Assembly: GCA_963383645.1 (NCBI GenBank)
Contig: OY726567.1
Span: forward strand, 68,017,575 to 68,081,574
Source: Muscardinus avellanarius
Lineage: Eukaryota; Chordata; Mammalia; Rodentia; Gliridae
Length of the DNA stretch: 64,000 nucleotides
Direction: 5' to 3'
The notes beneath the pieces were generated by a model. That model had not been told where the DNA came from and did not search any database. It saw only the letters and a program-made list of their open reading frames with translations. This document shows, piece after piece, positions 1 through 10,759 of this stretch (position 1 is the stretch's first letter; every line of letters begins with the position of its first letter). The translations under genes and the position numbers were made by a program.

Positions 1-500
1 TCTTGATACATTTACGATTCTTTTCATGGCCTTGATGTTAGTAATTTTGATTATTTTGTGGAAAGAAAAAGTTCTTTTTGATCTTATCATGGTTCTGGAT
101 GTTTTCTATACATGTATGTCCATCTTATTTTTTATGTTCATGCAGTTCTCTGATATTATTTCTCTGAAGAGGTTTCTAATATTTTTATGTGATTCTGGAC
201 TTTCTTCAATGCCTATTATCTGTAAATTGGTTCATTTCATATTATCCAAATTTTTAAAATATTCTGATCATTTTGATGTATTGTCTTTTCTATATTATCG
301 AATGTCTGGTTATTTTTCAATAAGGTGTCTTCTAAGAATGAGACTCTATTTTCCATGTGGTCTAGTCTGCCAGTGATGGTTCTGACTGAAGACTTCATTT
401 ATTGTCTCCTTTATTTTGCTTATTTAGGGCTTTAATTATTTTTATTAATATGTTTTTTATTTCCTATATGCTTTCTCTGATTTTATTTATAATGCCCCCC

Positions 501-705
501 TTTATTGTGGCACTGGGGATTGAACCCAGGGGCATTCCATCTCTGAGCTATACCCTTAGACCCAGTTTTTATTCTTCTATGTGAGACAGGGTCTCACTAA
601 GTCGCAGAGGGCCTAACAAGTTGCTGAGACTGAATATGAACTGTGATCCCCCTGTTTCAGCCTCCCAAGTACAGGTATTACACGCATGTGTCACCATGCC
701 CAGCT
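501..705 (-). mobile_element. B1-dID SINE (older subfamily)
   Basis: On the plus strand it reads as the reverse complement of the composite SINE: the ID-like half with its B-box-like word comes first, then a T-rich linker, then the B1-like half ending in a CCATGCCCAGC-type terminus. Inserted in an old L1. Confidence 0.85.
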
Positions 706-989
706 CTCTAACGCTTCTGAACATATTAAAAATAAAAATTTTAATTCTCCTTCTGGCATTTTTTCTAGCTTTTATTGGTGATCTCCAATGTCGTGGAGTT
801 GTAGTCGTTTATTGTTTCTTCATTAGTCTTCGTTCTCATGTTTTCACAATTCTTAGATTTGTATCTCTGTTGTGTTGGCATCCTTTTCCTTTGTGTGAGA
901 GTCCTATGTCTATCCTTTGTCTCTTTTTAAATTCTGTGCTGGGATATATATTTGCCTCACTTAATTTGACTAGGCCAGTTTTAGCCACT

Positions 990-995
990 CAGGTC
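990..995. repeat. Provirus target-site duplication, left copy
   Basis: CAGGTC directly abuts the left LTR and is repeated without mismatch at 8824-8829. Confidence 0.9.
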
Positions 996-1565
996 TGTCG
1001 GAGATTACTCTCTGGGACTTGTGAGGGGGAGATCTGAAATAAAGACACAGACAATTGCCTCTCGTGCAACTGACAACTTTATTTAGGGTAACAGGTACTT
1101 ATATATCATAAAACATGGAAGAGCAAACCAGAGTATCTAGGGCAAAGGATTGGATGACGTGTGAGTCAAAGAAAAACTAACAACACTTAAGTAAATATTT
1201 TTCAGCTAATCATAAACTTAATCAAGAATACATATGCCTAAGAGAACAAACGTAGGGCCTGCATTCAGTCATGGTAACCTTAATCAAGAATCCATATGAC
1301 TAAGAGAACAAAAGGGTTTGTGTGTGGTCATGGCTTTTGGAACAGCTTGTGGATTTGGCCCTTCACCTAGTCCTCCGAAGACCTCGTAAAAGAATATTGA
1401 AAATGAGATTGAGATCAGTTCCCACTCTCACTGGTGGGCCTGGGGCTCGTGTTTAGGAAAGAACAGGAGTTACAGCCAGAGCCTTGGAGGACTTAACCTT
1501 TCATTAATCCCCCTTAACTCTTTCAGAATCTTTGATTCCTCAGGCTTTGTCCATGTCCTCCGTCA
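996..1565 (-). repeat. 3' LTR of the provirus
   Basis: 570 bp, aligned without gaps to 8254-8823. On the minus strand it holds a TATA-like word (about 1098-1107) and an AATAAA signal (about 1078-1083). An imperfect direct repeat of about 34 bp occurs inside it, at about 1218-1251 and 1283-1316. The env frame runs into its outer edge. Confidence 0.92.
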
Positions 1566-3541
1566 TTTCCCCATTTTCTGTTAAGTTGAATGGCGGCCAC
1601 AGTGAGAGCAAGGCTAGAGGATTTTGAACTGGGTAAGGTTGACCGAATCCACCCAAATCCTGAAAGTGTAAGTATACTAAATAGTCCTATAAGCAGTAAT
1701 TGTAATATCCCAGCTGGTGTTTTCACTAGATTTGGCAAAGGGTTATTATTCATCAAGTCGGTTAAAGTGTTAAGAAATTTCTCATCATAGGGTGAAGACA
1801 AGGTATGGGAGAAAGTATCCGTTATGTCCTTTTTCAACTTGTCAATGTTCAATGTATTGTTATTGGATATGCTAGCTAAATGTTGGCAGATGGAATCCCA
1901 TTTATATTTAATTTGGTTATATTCTAAGCTAGTAACACAAAATTGGCTAATGTTCCAATGACATCTCAAAGACAATTGATATTGTGTTTCTAGTGATTGA
2001 TTTCCTACCCATCAAAGAGCCTCCCTAAACTCATTGACCTCATCTAACAATTGTTGATCAACCTTAGCTTGTTTTTCCCAAAGAATCCTTGACTGGTTAT
2101 GCCAATTCATAATAAAATCTTCATTTTTAATAGAATTATGCAATGGCATCCCTGCTACTGCACTCACTGACGCCACTGCTATTAGACCTACTATACCTGC
2201 AATAATCCATTCAATAAGTCACTTCCCTCTATTAAGAATATATTGATATAAACTATGAACAAAAGAGGATTCCTCTCAAGTATATGATAGAGTTACAGGG
2301 ATCCAAATATGAGATCTTTGTCAAAGAAAGATTAAGCTGTCTTCAGAATGGTTAAAAGTAATAGAGGCATTAATGCAAGTGTACAGTCTGAAATTTATAC
2401 AGTATATATTTTTACCCTGATTGCTTAATTTGCCTATAGGTAATAAATGGGGAAGTTTTACAAGACTTGGATCTAAAATTCCATGGTATAATTAGTAGAA
2501 TAATTTTGAGGAATTACTGTAGATGCAAACACCCTGGCCAATTTCAAAGAACGTAAAGCAGTGACAAGTTTCCATATATGCCATTGTTCAGGTCCTAATA
2601 TATTTGAGGCAACAACATGAGGTCTAGGTGGTGCTAGTCCCCCATTGTGCCAAGAAATCACATCATTATCTTGTCACCAGAAAGAAATGTTTCCTCGATG
2701 CTTAGAACCAGTGATATTCCAATGTATGGTATTGTTATTACAATAAATTACATCTAATAAATCATTATTAGATGCCACTTCTTCAGTTATTCAGGACAGT
2801 CAGTGAAAAACCCATAAGGCTCTTAGTCTGCAAATGTAAAATTTTTGTAGTAAGCAACTTGAGCTAATTTTGGTCTACATGTATTCCAGTGTAATTGGGC
2901 ATAATTTCTCTTTCTCCATGAGACAGCTTCACAAGGCAAATCTGAGGGCATCAAATAGGTGGTAGTGTAATTACTCATATGATGAGTTGCCTCAAAATCA
3001 GAGGCATTAAGTAAAAAGGAAAATGAAGCAGAAAACCCAATATGTAACCCAGTTCCATTATTAGCATTATATCCCCACCATTGAGAAAATATAGAAAGAC
3101 AAATATCAACCCCCAAAAACATATTGGCAAGGTCTTATATCCTAGAGTAAAGTTTATCAATTTTCCTTCTTCATCAGGGTGACTGGGTGATGTCATCTTC
3201 CATGGAGACGGCATCATACCCAAGTTGTTGGTGTATATTAATGGTGCAGTGTCTGCCCAGTCAACAAATTCTACTAATGGAGGGAAAAGAATATAAGTCC
3301 AATATGTGTAGTTGTCACCACTCACTCCTGAGGTAAAGGACAATATAGCAATCATTGCTAAAAACATCTTGTCTGGTGTTACCGGTCCTCCAGCTTCTTT
3401 CACTATTGATTCTACCTTCCTACTCAGATTCTTTACCTGTGCCCATGTCAGGTAATATTTCTTTCTGATATCTGCATCTGGTGAAGCTGGAACCATGTTT
3501 TTCATCTTTCTTTCTCCACCCGACTTTTCATCAGGGACCAA
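1523..3541 (-). pseudogene. env: env pseudogene of the provirus
   Basis: The longest piece (2975-3541) covers the leader and N-terminal surface domain, with a hydrophobic signal segment then NYTYW and PPLVEF words that recall the HML/ERVK envelope. Further surface sequence lies at 2473-3122 in other frames. The transmembrane subunit has a fusion-peptide-like hydrophobic stretch (about 2140-2215), N-glycosylation sites and a membrane span (about 1640-1710). The C-terminus overlaps the 3' LTR. Stops and frameshifts interrupt it at several points, so it cannot make an intact envelope. Confidence 0.8.
1566..1579 (-). promoter_or_regulatory. Polypurine tract
   Basis: Directly upstream of the 3' LTR the minus strand reads AGAAAATGGGGAAA, a purine-rich run with a single T. 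This is the expected position of the plus-strand primer. Confidence 0.75.
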
Positions 3542-4287
3542 AGATTGCTTGCCATTGTCTACAGAAACAATAGCATAACCTTTGCCTAGAAAATGTAGTT
3601 TTCCTGGCTTCCATTCATTAGTATAATCTTAAACTCAAATATCTTGATGTTGTAATGCTATCTTTTTTGTATGGAAATGTTTTTCTGCTCTGGTGATATT
3701 AGAGGAATTTTTAAATTTTAGATAATTTAAATATAAAGAGTTGTAATATAAGGCTTCTCTAGGGTCCATATTCACCCTCTTTTGTTTAGAAAGAAGAAGC
3801 CTAAGAGTAGCACGTTCAACTAAAGCTTGACCTTGGGGGTTGTATGGATCCCGGTAACATGAGAAATATTCCACTTACTAGGGAATTGTTTAAATGCTTT
3901 TGAAGTAAACGAAGGCCCATTGTCTGTTTTTATTTGGAGAGGCACCCACATAACCGCAAAAGTATTTATTAATGCTAATTTTGCTGCCTTGAAAGTTTCA
4001 CTTTTAGTAGGCACTGCCTGTATAAAAGAAGAATAAGTACCTATAATTACCAGAGCTAGAGAATAGAGGGATAAAGAAATATGAGTGAAGTCTACCTGCC
4101 AGAGATAATTAGGTTTTAGACCCTTAGGGTTAACATCCACAGATTGTTATGTTAAATGAAATGGCCTGCATACTGGGCAATTTCGTGTAATTTGTTTGGC
4201 CTGAAAAAAAGGGATTTTATATGCTACTTGTAACCTATTGGCATTAGAATGGAAAAACTTATGTTCCTCTTGAGGTGAAGAAAAGAA

Positions 4288-4510
4288 GCAGGGCATGGTG
4301 GTGCACGCTTGTAATCCCAGCATTCGGGAGCCTGAGACCTGGAGGATCACAGTTCGTGGACAGCCTCAGCTACTTAGTGAGGTCCTCTGCGACTCAGTGT
4401 GACCCGGTTTCAAAATAAAGAATAAAAAATAGGGCAAGGGGTGTAGCTCAGAGGTAGAATGCCCCTGGGTTCCATCCTCAGACCCCCCCCCCAAAAAGAA
4501 AAAAGAAAAG
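4288..4510 (+). mobile_element. B1-dID SINE inserted in proviral pol
   Basis: Full-length older-type composite SINE ending in an A-rich tail. It separates RNase H from integrase sequence, so it arrived after the provirus. Confidence 0.85.
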
Positions 4511-5597
4511 ACTGCTTCCAAAAGGGTGTCGGCGTTTGTATTCCCTTGTGTTAATGGACCAAGGGGATTGGAATGTGATCTTATATGGGTAATGTGAAAA
4601 GATGCAGACGATGTCTGATTAAACATTGAAGCCTGAGAAAGAGTTGTGTGATAGGTGCAGGACCATCGGGAATGTAAGTGGTCTCAATACTAGGGAACAA
4701 ATTAACTATATAAGGTGAATCAGATACTACATTTAAAGTACAAGAACAGCTATCCAACAGGGCAATTAAAGCAAACAATTCTTTCTTTTGCATAAATTGG
4801 TAAGGGGTTGGAAGATGTAATTTTAAATCAGGACCATAAATAGCAGCCTTTTGCTGTTTAGTATCATCAATATAATAAGTAGGAGCTTTAGGAATAGGTT
4901 GTGAAACAACAATAGAATTAATGGTCCAGTCACATCTATTGAGGAAGTTCCATAATTTTCCCTGAGGATAATGAAAAGTAATATCACCAACAAAATTGGC
5001 CAAAGCAATTTGTAATGAAGTATAAAGATTAAGAAGATTATGGAAAGTTTCCTTATTAAATGGTATAGTAATAAATCTGATATCATACACACACACAGAG
5101 AGAAATATCCTTTTTCTGCCTAAGATAATAAATGTAGATAAATGGTCAGTGTAAGGAGTGATTGTTTTAAACCCTTTATGATGGGTATATATCCATTCTA
5201 TTGGTTTATCCTCCTGGACTATAATTCCTGTAGGCATATTAGAGGTACCCATAATCAATAACCCTATCTCTTTATCAGGTTGATATCATTGAATGAATGC
5301 GTCAGAGATTCTCTGTTCCACTAATTTTAATTCTCATTTTGCTTGTGCACTAGGCATTCGTCGACTGTCCAAGGAAGGGTCTCCTTCTAAGATGGCAAAA
5401 AATGTTGTAAAGCATAATTTGGAATTCCCAAAGTGGGTCGAATCCAATTAATATCTCCTAACAATTTCTTCATGTTGTTTAAAGTCCAATTGGTTGGGAT
5501 GTTAATTTGAGCAATTTTTGGTTTCACTGTCTGTCTCTGTACTACATAACCTAGATAATTGTAAGGAGGCATAGTTTGGATTTTTTCCGTTGCAATT

Positions 5598-5842
5598 TCC
5601 TTTTCTTTTCCTTTTCTTTTCTTTTTTTTTTTTTTTTTTGGTGGTATTGGGGGTGGATCCAGAGGCTTTCTACCTCCAGGCTATACTCCCAGACCTATTT
5701 TACATTTTATTTTTTGGAAACAGGGTCTCACAGTTGCTGAGAGCCTCACTAAGTAGCTGAGGCTGGCTTCGAACCTGTGCGATCCTCCTGTGTCTCAGTC
5801 TCCCAAGCATGGGGATTACAAGCGTGCGCCACCACGCCCGGC
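5598..5842 (-). mobile_element. B1-dID SINE inserted in proviral RT
   Basis: T-rich start (the tail, inverted), ID half, linker and B1 half ending CACGCCCGGC. Near-matching flanks (GTTGCAAT and GTGGCAAT) suggest the target duplication. It splits RT just downstream of the YMGD motif. Confidence 0.88.
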
Positions 5843-6370
5843 TTGTGGCAATGCTCAAACCCTGCGCTTGTAGGGCTTGAACTGTTTCTTTAAGAAGGTT
5901 AAGTAAAATTTCTTTCTCGGGGTGAGCAAGTAAAATATCACCCATATAATGGATTATCTATGCCTTTGGGCACAATTCTCTGATAGGCTGTAATGCTGTG
6001 TCAACATAACACTGACACATAGTTGGGGAATTAGCCATGCCCTGAGGCAGTACTTTCCATTGAAATCATTTTGCAGGCTGAATATTATTGAGAGGGAAGA
6101 GTGAAAGCAAATCTCTGACAATCTTTAGGATGCAGAGGAATTGACAAGAATCAATCTTTTAAATCAATTACACTAATCTCCCAATCCTGAGGTATCATGG
6201 ATGGGGTAGGTATGCCTGGTTGTAGAGCACCCATGGGCTGAAGAGTCTTATTAACATTCCTTTGACCTATTAATATTCTCCATTTTCCTGTTTTCTTTTT
6301 TATTGCAAATATAGGAGAATTCCAGGGTGACATAGAAGGTTCAATATGCCCTCTGTAATTGCTCTTCACT

Positions 6371-6749
6371 CAACATGTATCATGACAGAAATCACCCCTA
6401 TATTATCTGCATCAATCAAACTGGTATGTACAAGGAGGCCCTTTAGGGTACTGCTGCTGCAACCAAGGATTAAACCTACAGTGTTTTTTGGAATCGGGCC
6501 CACATATTCAAGATCTATTCTTTGAGGATTATTAATAACTAGTAATTGTGGTAAACAAGTAGCTGGTAAGTCTATAGCATCACTCCCTTATGTGGCTGCA
6601 GTAAGGGTCATGATATTTGGCAGAGTTACAGGAGCAGCCTTATTATTGATTGTCATATTTCTTAAAAGATGTTTTAACTGTTTAAGCTACTATTAAGAAA
6701 ATTGTCTCTCATTTTGTTCTGGGCTATTAGTTTCTATGATTATTTTGTA
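6371..6749 (-). pseudogene. pro-region remnant with dUTPase domain
   Basis: Minus-strand translation shows two dUTPase hallmarks: GSDAIDLPA (about 6575-6600) and, further on, a CSSSTLKGL-like box and a LIDADNIGVISVM word (about 6380-6470). Betaretroviruses carry this domain at the start of pro. The protease that should follow, with its DSG active site, is not visible: the dUTPase C-terminus runs into reverse transcriptase in another frame near 6370. A deletion of the protease and RT N-terminus is inferred. Confidence 0.7.
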
Positions 6750-8176
6750 ATTTGTTTTCATCCTTATCAAATTTTGATCTACATTCATTTTTGCAATGTT
6801 TCTCTTTCTTACATCTAGAGCATATTCCAGGGAGTGGCTGTTTTCCTCCCTTTTGTCTATCTTCTTTTGCTTTTAAGGGAACCCTACATTCTTTTTTCAT
6901 AAGTCCTGGCTTCCCACAGTTAAAACACTTTGTTTACTCATATTCTGTATTCTTTTTGTTTCAATTGCTGCTATCTGTGCCTTATATCTTACTGTTCCTA
7001 TATTTTGACATGCTTCCATAAAATCTAAAACATTCCCTCTTTCCCTAATGGGGCGAATAGCCATTTGGCAGTCTTCATTAGTATTATCAAAAGCTAGTTG
7101 TCTGATTAACATTTCTGACAACTCTGCATTCTTATAGTCTTTTAAATAGAATCCTGCAGTCTCCTGATAAAAGAACTATATTCTTCAGTGGGTCCTTGTA
7201 AAATTTTTGTAAATGGCTCTCCAGTTCCTTCTCAATTTTTTTGCCCCAGAATCCAGTACAGATGCTGTGGTTGTACATTTTGGACTTGAGTTCTTATGTC
7301 TGACCAAGCTCCAGTTCTAGTGAGAAATTCCTAAGACAACTGGGCTGGATTTCCCTGAGCTGTTTGATCATGCATAATTTGTTTTTCCTCCTCACTAAGC
7401 TACATCTGCCATTGTAAATATTGTTGCCCTGTAAAGGCCATCTTTGCCACTGAATATAAATCATAAGGGATCCAGTTCTCAGCCCACAAGTGCAAGAATT
7501 CAATGCAATAATTAGGAACAGGCCCATATAGTGTGCATGCTTTTTTTTAAAAAAAAGTGGAAATAATATCAAATTCAGGTGCCTTCCAATCAGTTTGCTA
7601 CAGCAGACCAAGATTAAAAGTGACAGGGAAGACAAAAGCTAGATGAACAGGATAGTGTCAAGGTTTAAAAGGCATAGGCCTAGGCAGAGCTGGATTCACT
7701 CTATGTTCTAAAGGATATATGTTTTTTTTACCACAGAGGCTGAAGGGGGCGCTGGTGCCAGGGCACTCACTCCAACTTCTTTTCCTGGGCTTTCTGGGCA
7801 AACACGATCTCCTTCTGTCTTTTGGCACAATCTAGGTCTTCCTCTAACAACTCATAAACATGGAACAATTTTTCAGTTTCATTTTCTAAATCAAAACCTC
7901 TGCCATCCATTTGCTGGATAATCATCCTAAGGAAGACCAAGTGGCCCACCACTGAGGGGGAATTTTCTCCCCTTACCAATAAGCCTTCATAATATTTTTT
8001 TGAAATCTATCCCACACTTCCTCGTCTAACCTTCCTTCATCAAGAAACCAAGGATTATATTCTACTGCTAAATCATAACAATCCTGTAGTTCCTCTTGTG
8101 ATATATTTGTCTTATATTGCTTTAAAAAATGATGTACTATCTTTACAAAAGGATTTTTACTCACTTGGTGTCCCAT
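6750..8176 (-). pseudogene. gag: gag pseudogene of the provirus
   Basis: The minus-strand frame starts at 8176 with MG, the usual N-myristoylation context, followed by a matrix-like domain (to about 7970). Capsid-like sequence follows in shifting frames and includes a major-homology-region-like word near 7180-7200. Two nucleocapsid zinc knuckles lie at about 6775-6935. The first has leucine where the zinc-binding histidine belongs (C-x2-C-x4-L-x4-C); the second keeps C-x2-C-x4-H-x4-C. Total span is about 1.43 kb, short for a betaretroviral gag, and several stops are present. Confidence 0.8.
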
Positions 8177-8233
8177 GGCTGCTTACCTCTTTCTGCAGTG
8201 ATCTCTTCCTCTTCTCGAATTACCCTTTTCAAG

Positions 8234-8251
8234 TCCCTGTATCAGGCACCA
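8234..8251 (-). promoter_or_regulatory. Retroviral primer-binding site, tRNA-Lys type
   Basis: Two bases inside the 5' LTR, the minus strand reads TGGTGCCTGATACAGGGACT. This resembles the complement of the 3' end of tRNA-Lys(UUU), with one inserted base and transitions in the GC-rich part. Lysine primers are usual for betaretroviruses. Confidence 0.65.
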
Positions 8252-8253
8252 CC

Positions 8254-8823
8254 TGTTAGAGATTACTCTCTGGGACTTGCGAGGGAGAGACCTGAAATAA
8301 AGACACAGACAATTGCCTCTCGTGCAACTGACAACTTTATTTAGGGTAACAGGTACTTATATATCATAAAACACGGAAGAGCAAACCAGAGTATCTAGGG
8401 CAAAGGATTGGATGACGTGTGAGTCAAAGAAAAACTAACAACACTTAAGTAAATATTTTTCAGCTAATCATAAACTTAATCAAGAATACATATGCCTAAG
8501 AGAACAAACGTAGGGCCTGCATTCAGTCATGGTAACCTTAATCAAGAATCCATATGTCTAAGAGAACAAAAGGGTTTGTGTGTGGTCATGGCTTTTGGAA
8601 CAGCTTGTGGATTTGGCCCTTCACCTAGTCCTCCGAAGACCTCGTAAAAGAATATTGAAAATGAGATTGAGATCAGTTCCCACTCTCACTGGTGGGCCTG
8701 GGGCTCGTGTTTAGGAAAGAACAGGAGTTACAGCCGGAGCCTTGGAGGACTTAACCTTTCATTAATCCCCCTTAACTCTTTCGGAATCTTTCATTCCTCA
8801 GGCTTTGTCTATGTCCTCTGTCA
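8254..8823 (-). repeat. 5' LTR of the provirus
   Basis: 570 bp, same termini and internal direct repeat as the 3' LTR. About 12 substitutions separate the two copies and no indels are seen. As the upstream LTR on the minus strand it would have carried the proviral promoter. Confidence 0.92.
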
Positions 8824-8829
8824 CAGGTC
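8824..8829. repeat. Provirus target-site duplication, right copy
   Basis: CAGGTC directly abuts the right LTR and matches 990-995 exactly. With the LTR termini this fixes both integration boundaries. Confidence 0.9.
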
Positions 8830-9632
8830 CCTACAGGAAAGTGTCTGTTGTTTCTTGGTTTCCTAGGACCAAGAGAATATTAAGAAGCTTTTAAGCAGCT
8901 ATATAATACTTTTTAATCTGTTCAGGGGCCTTGCTGGATTTATGTTACTGTGTTCTCTGTGATAAAATCCATTACCCCTACCATAGTGTTTATATCACTT
9001 CAGTGTGGTTAGGGAAAGTGCCTACCATAGTGTTTATATCACTTCAGTGTGGTTAGGGAAAGTGGACCTCTTCACTCTCCATTCTCTAGAGGAATCATGA
9101 GTAGTCTGAGCCCTTGGTGGTTTTTATTCTTATGGGCTACGACATGCACCTGAACAGCTCTGACCACAATGGCCAGTATGCACTGCTGATGGCTTGCTGA
9201 GTTTCCTCCTTTGCCCCTCGCCTGGTCCCTGGCATATCATTTCTAAGACCTTGAAACATTCTGCTCAAATAGAAGAGGTTTGTTTTTTGTTTACACAGAA
9301 TCTTGTGCTATGTCAGATAGTTAATACTAATGATGTGATTCATAATGGGTCCCTGAGGGTCTCCTGGTACAAATGTGACCTCAGACTAGGGTACAGAACC
9401 CAGCAACTAAGATGAGCCACCAAAATGCTCCCTGTTAAGGTGATACATGAGCAAAGAAAAACAAAGAAAAAGAAAACTTGTGTGTATTTTCATGGTTGGC
9501 AGTATTTTGTGTCGTCATACATTGGTGCTAGGAGATTAAAGCATTGTTTACTTGACTCCACTGATAGGGAATACCTGGGATCTCGCACTTGCTCTCTGGA
9601 TTCTTCCTTATGCACTTATTTTGTACTTAATT
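8830..9632. other. Unique intergenic sequence with a 44-bp tandem duplication
   Basis: No coding or repeat family recognised. It contains a perfect direct duplication of 44 bp: 8977-9020 and 9021-9064. Confidence 0.7.
8977..9064. repeat. Perfect 44-bp tandem duplication
   Basis: Two adjacent identical 44-bp copies beginning CCTACCATAG and ending GGGAAAGTG. No mismatch, so either young or recently homogenised. Confidence 0.95.
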
Positions 9633-10041
9633 TGTTATTTATTTGTGGTGCTGGGTGTTGATCTCAGGAGCATTCTACCTCTGAGATACGCTCCATTCCC
9701 CCTGCCCCCACTTTTAAAATTTGGAACAGCAGCTGAGCTTGGTCATGCAAACCTGTAATCTCAGTACTTGGGGGAGCATGAAACAGGAGGATTGCAGATC
9801 CTCCTAGCAAGATTCTGTTTCCAAATAAAAAAAAATTTAAAGGTATGGGGGTGTATCTTGGAGGTAAAACTCCTCTGAGGTCAATCCCCAGTACCACAAG
9901 AAATAAAAAAATTTGAAACAGGTTCTCACTATGTTGCTAAAGATCTTGCTGAGTTGCTGAGGTTGGCCTCATACCTGGGATCCTCCTTGTCTCAGCCTCC
10001 CAGGTACTGGGATTAGAGGCATGTGCTATCATACCTAGCTT
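9633..10041 (-). mobile_element. B1-dID SINE split by another SINE
   Basis: The ID half is at 9633-9727 and the B1 half at 9905-10041, both minus. A plus-strand SINE (9728-9900) sits between them in the linker. Confidence 0.8.
9728..9900 (+). mobile_element. B1-dID SINE nested in an older SINE
   Basis: B1 half with a GCTTGGTCATGCAAACC-type start, A-rich linker, ID half and CCCAGTACCAC end. Confidence 0.8.
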
Positions 10042-10057
10042 ATTTTATTTCACTTTT

Positions 10058-10280
10058 TATTTCATTTTTGGAGCTGGGAATTGAAGCCATGGCATTGTGC
10101 ACGGTAAGCATACATTCTACCTACCTCTGAATTATTCCCCAACCCTTTGCTGATTTTTTTTTTTTACTGGAGATTGAATTCAGGGGAATTCTACCTCTGA
10201 GCTACACTCCCAGCTCTTTTTATTTTTTTATGTTGAAACAGGGCCTCACCAAGCTTCTAAGTTGCTGAGGCTCATCTTAG
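10058..10280 (-). mobile_element. Two decayed B1-dID fragments
   Basis: ID-half remnants at about 10063-10145 and 10165-10272 (the second with part of a B1 half), both minus. Confidence 0.6.
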
Positions 10281-10342
10281 CAGCTGATGAATGTGTACTT
10301 AATATCAAACATATGTATTTATTTATTTATTTAAAATTTTTT

Positions 10343-10542
10343 TGCGGGTCTGGATATGAAACCCAGGGCCATTCAACCTCCAAGCTATGCACTCTGCCCT
10401 ATTATTTAAATTCTTTATTTTGAAACAGGGTCTCACTGAGTTGCAGAGGGCCTCCTAAGTAGCTGAGGCTGTCCACAAACCGCGATCCTCCAACCTCAGC
10501 CTCCAGAATGCTGGGATTCTAAACATGAGCCATGCCCGGCGT
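10343..10542 (-). mobile_element. B1-dID SINE (CGGGTCTGG subfamily)
   Basis: Minus copy of the subfamily whose reverse complement starts CGGGTCTGG and ends CCATGCCCGGC. Confidence 0.85.
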
Positions 10543-10708
10543 GGTGGCCCAGGCTTGTAATCCCCGCGCTTGGGAGGCGGAGACAGGAGGATCGCGCTGG
10601 TTCAGAGCCAGTCTCTCTGGCTTAAGAGACCCTGTTTCCAAATAAAATAATATAAAATAGGTCTGGGAGTGTAGCCCGGAGGTAGAAGGGTTTCCAGGAA
10701 CCCTAGTA

Positions 10709-10754
<46 letters not shown>
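10539..10754 (+). mobile_element. Young B1-dID SINE with (CA)n tail
   Basis: Plus-strand copy of the subfamily with the AGGAACCC(C)AGTACCAC end. Its tail has become a (CA)n microsatellite at about 10709-10754. Confidence 0.88.
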
Positions 10755-10756
<2 letters not shown>

Positions 10757-10759
10757 GCG

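Larger units (their letters stand above)
1..995 (-). mobile_element. Old L1 fragment, antisense ORF1 region
   Basis: Read on the minus strand, about 120-400 resembles the ORF1 coiled-coil region of the better preserved L1 copies at 22790 and 37871: the order of shared words is the same as in 39370-39620, but with many substitutions and stops. A SINE interrupts it at 501-705. The stretch 706-995 is probably more of the same L1 but too decayed to place. The provirus was inserted at its right edge. Confidence 0.55.
3630..6370 (-). pseudogene. pol: pol pseudogene (RT, RNase H, integrase)
   Basis: RT sequence begins near 6360 and includes the SPWNSPIF word and a VIDLKD active-site aspartate strand (about 6151). 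The second RT motif reads YMGD (about 5938-5950), so one of the paired catalytic aspartates is glycine. RNase H-like sequence lies at about 4600-4900. Integrase has an N-terminal H-H-C-C region (4147-4280) and the catalytic domain, with WQVDF (about 4085), KTDNGPSF (about 3915) and a later glutamate in the PQGQALVERA word (about 3825). The D, D and E are present but split by a frame break. SINEs at 5598-5842 and 4288-4510 interrupt the gene. Confidence 0.85.
996..8823 (-). mobile_element. Class II (betaretrovirus-like) endogenous provirus, defective
   Basis: A 7,828-bp provirus lies on the minus strand. Two 570-bp LTRs (996-1565 and 8254-8823) begin TG and end CA in element orientation, and are flanked by the perfect 6-bp duplication CAGGTC at 990-995 and 8824-8829. 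A 6-bp duplication is typical of class II/ERVK-like elements. Gene order on the minus strand is gag, dUTPase, pol, env. All reading frames are broken by stops, frameshifts, an internal deletion and two SINE insertions, so no functional protein is expected. The env reading resembles the HML/ERVK group more than a gammaretrovirus. The LTRs differ at about 12 of 570 positions by hand alignment, so the insertion is recent on a rodent timescale. Confidence 0.93.

Noticed and set aside
26..376. 116-residue frame at the window start
   Set aside because: Antisense reading of decayed L1 ORF1, by comparison with 39370-39620.
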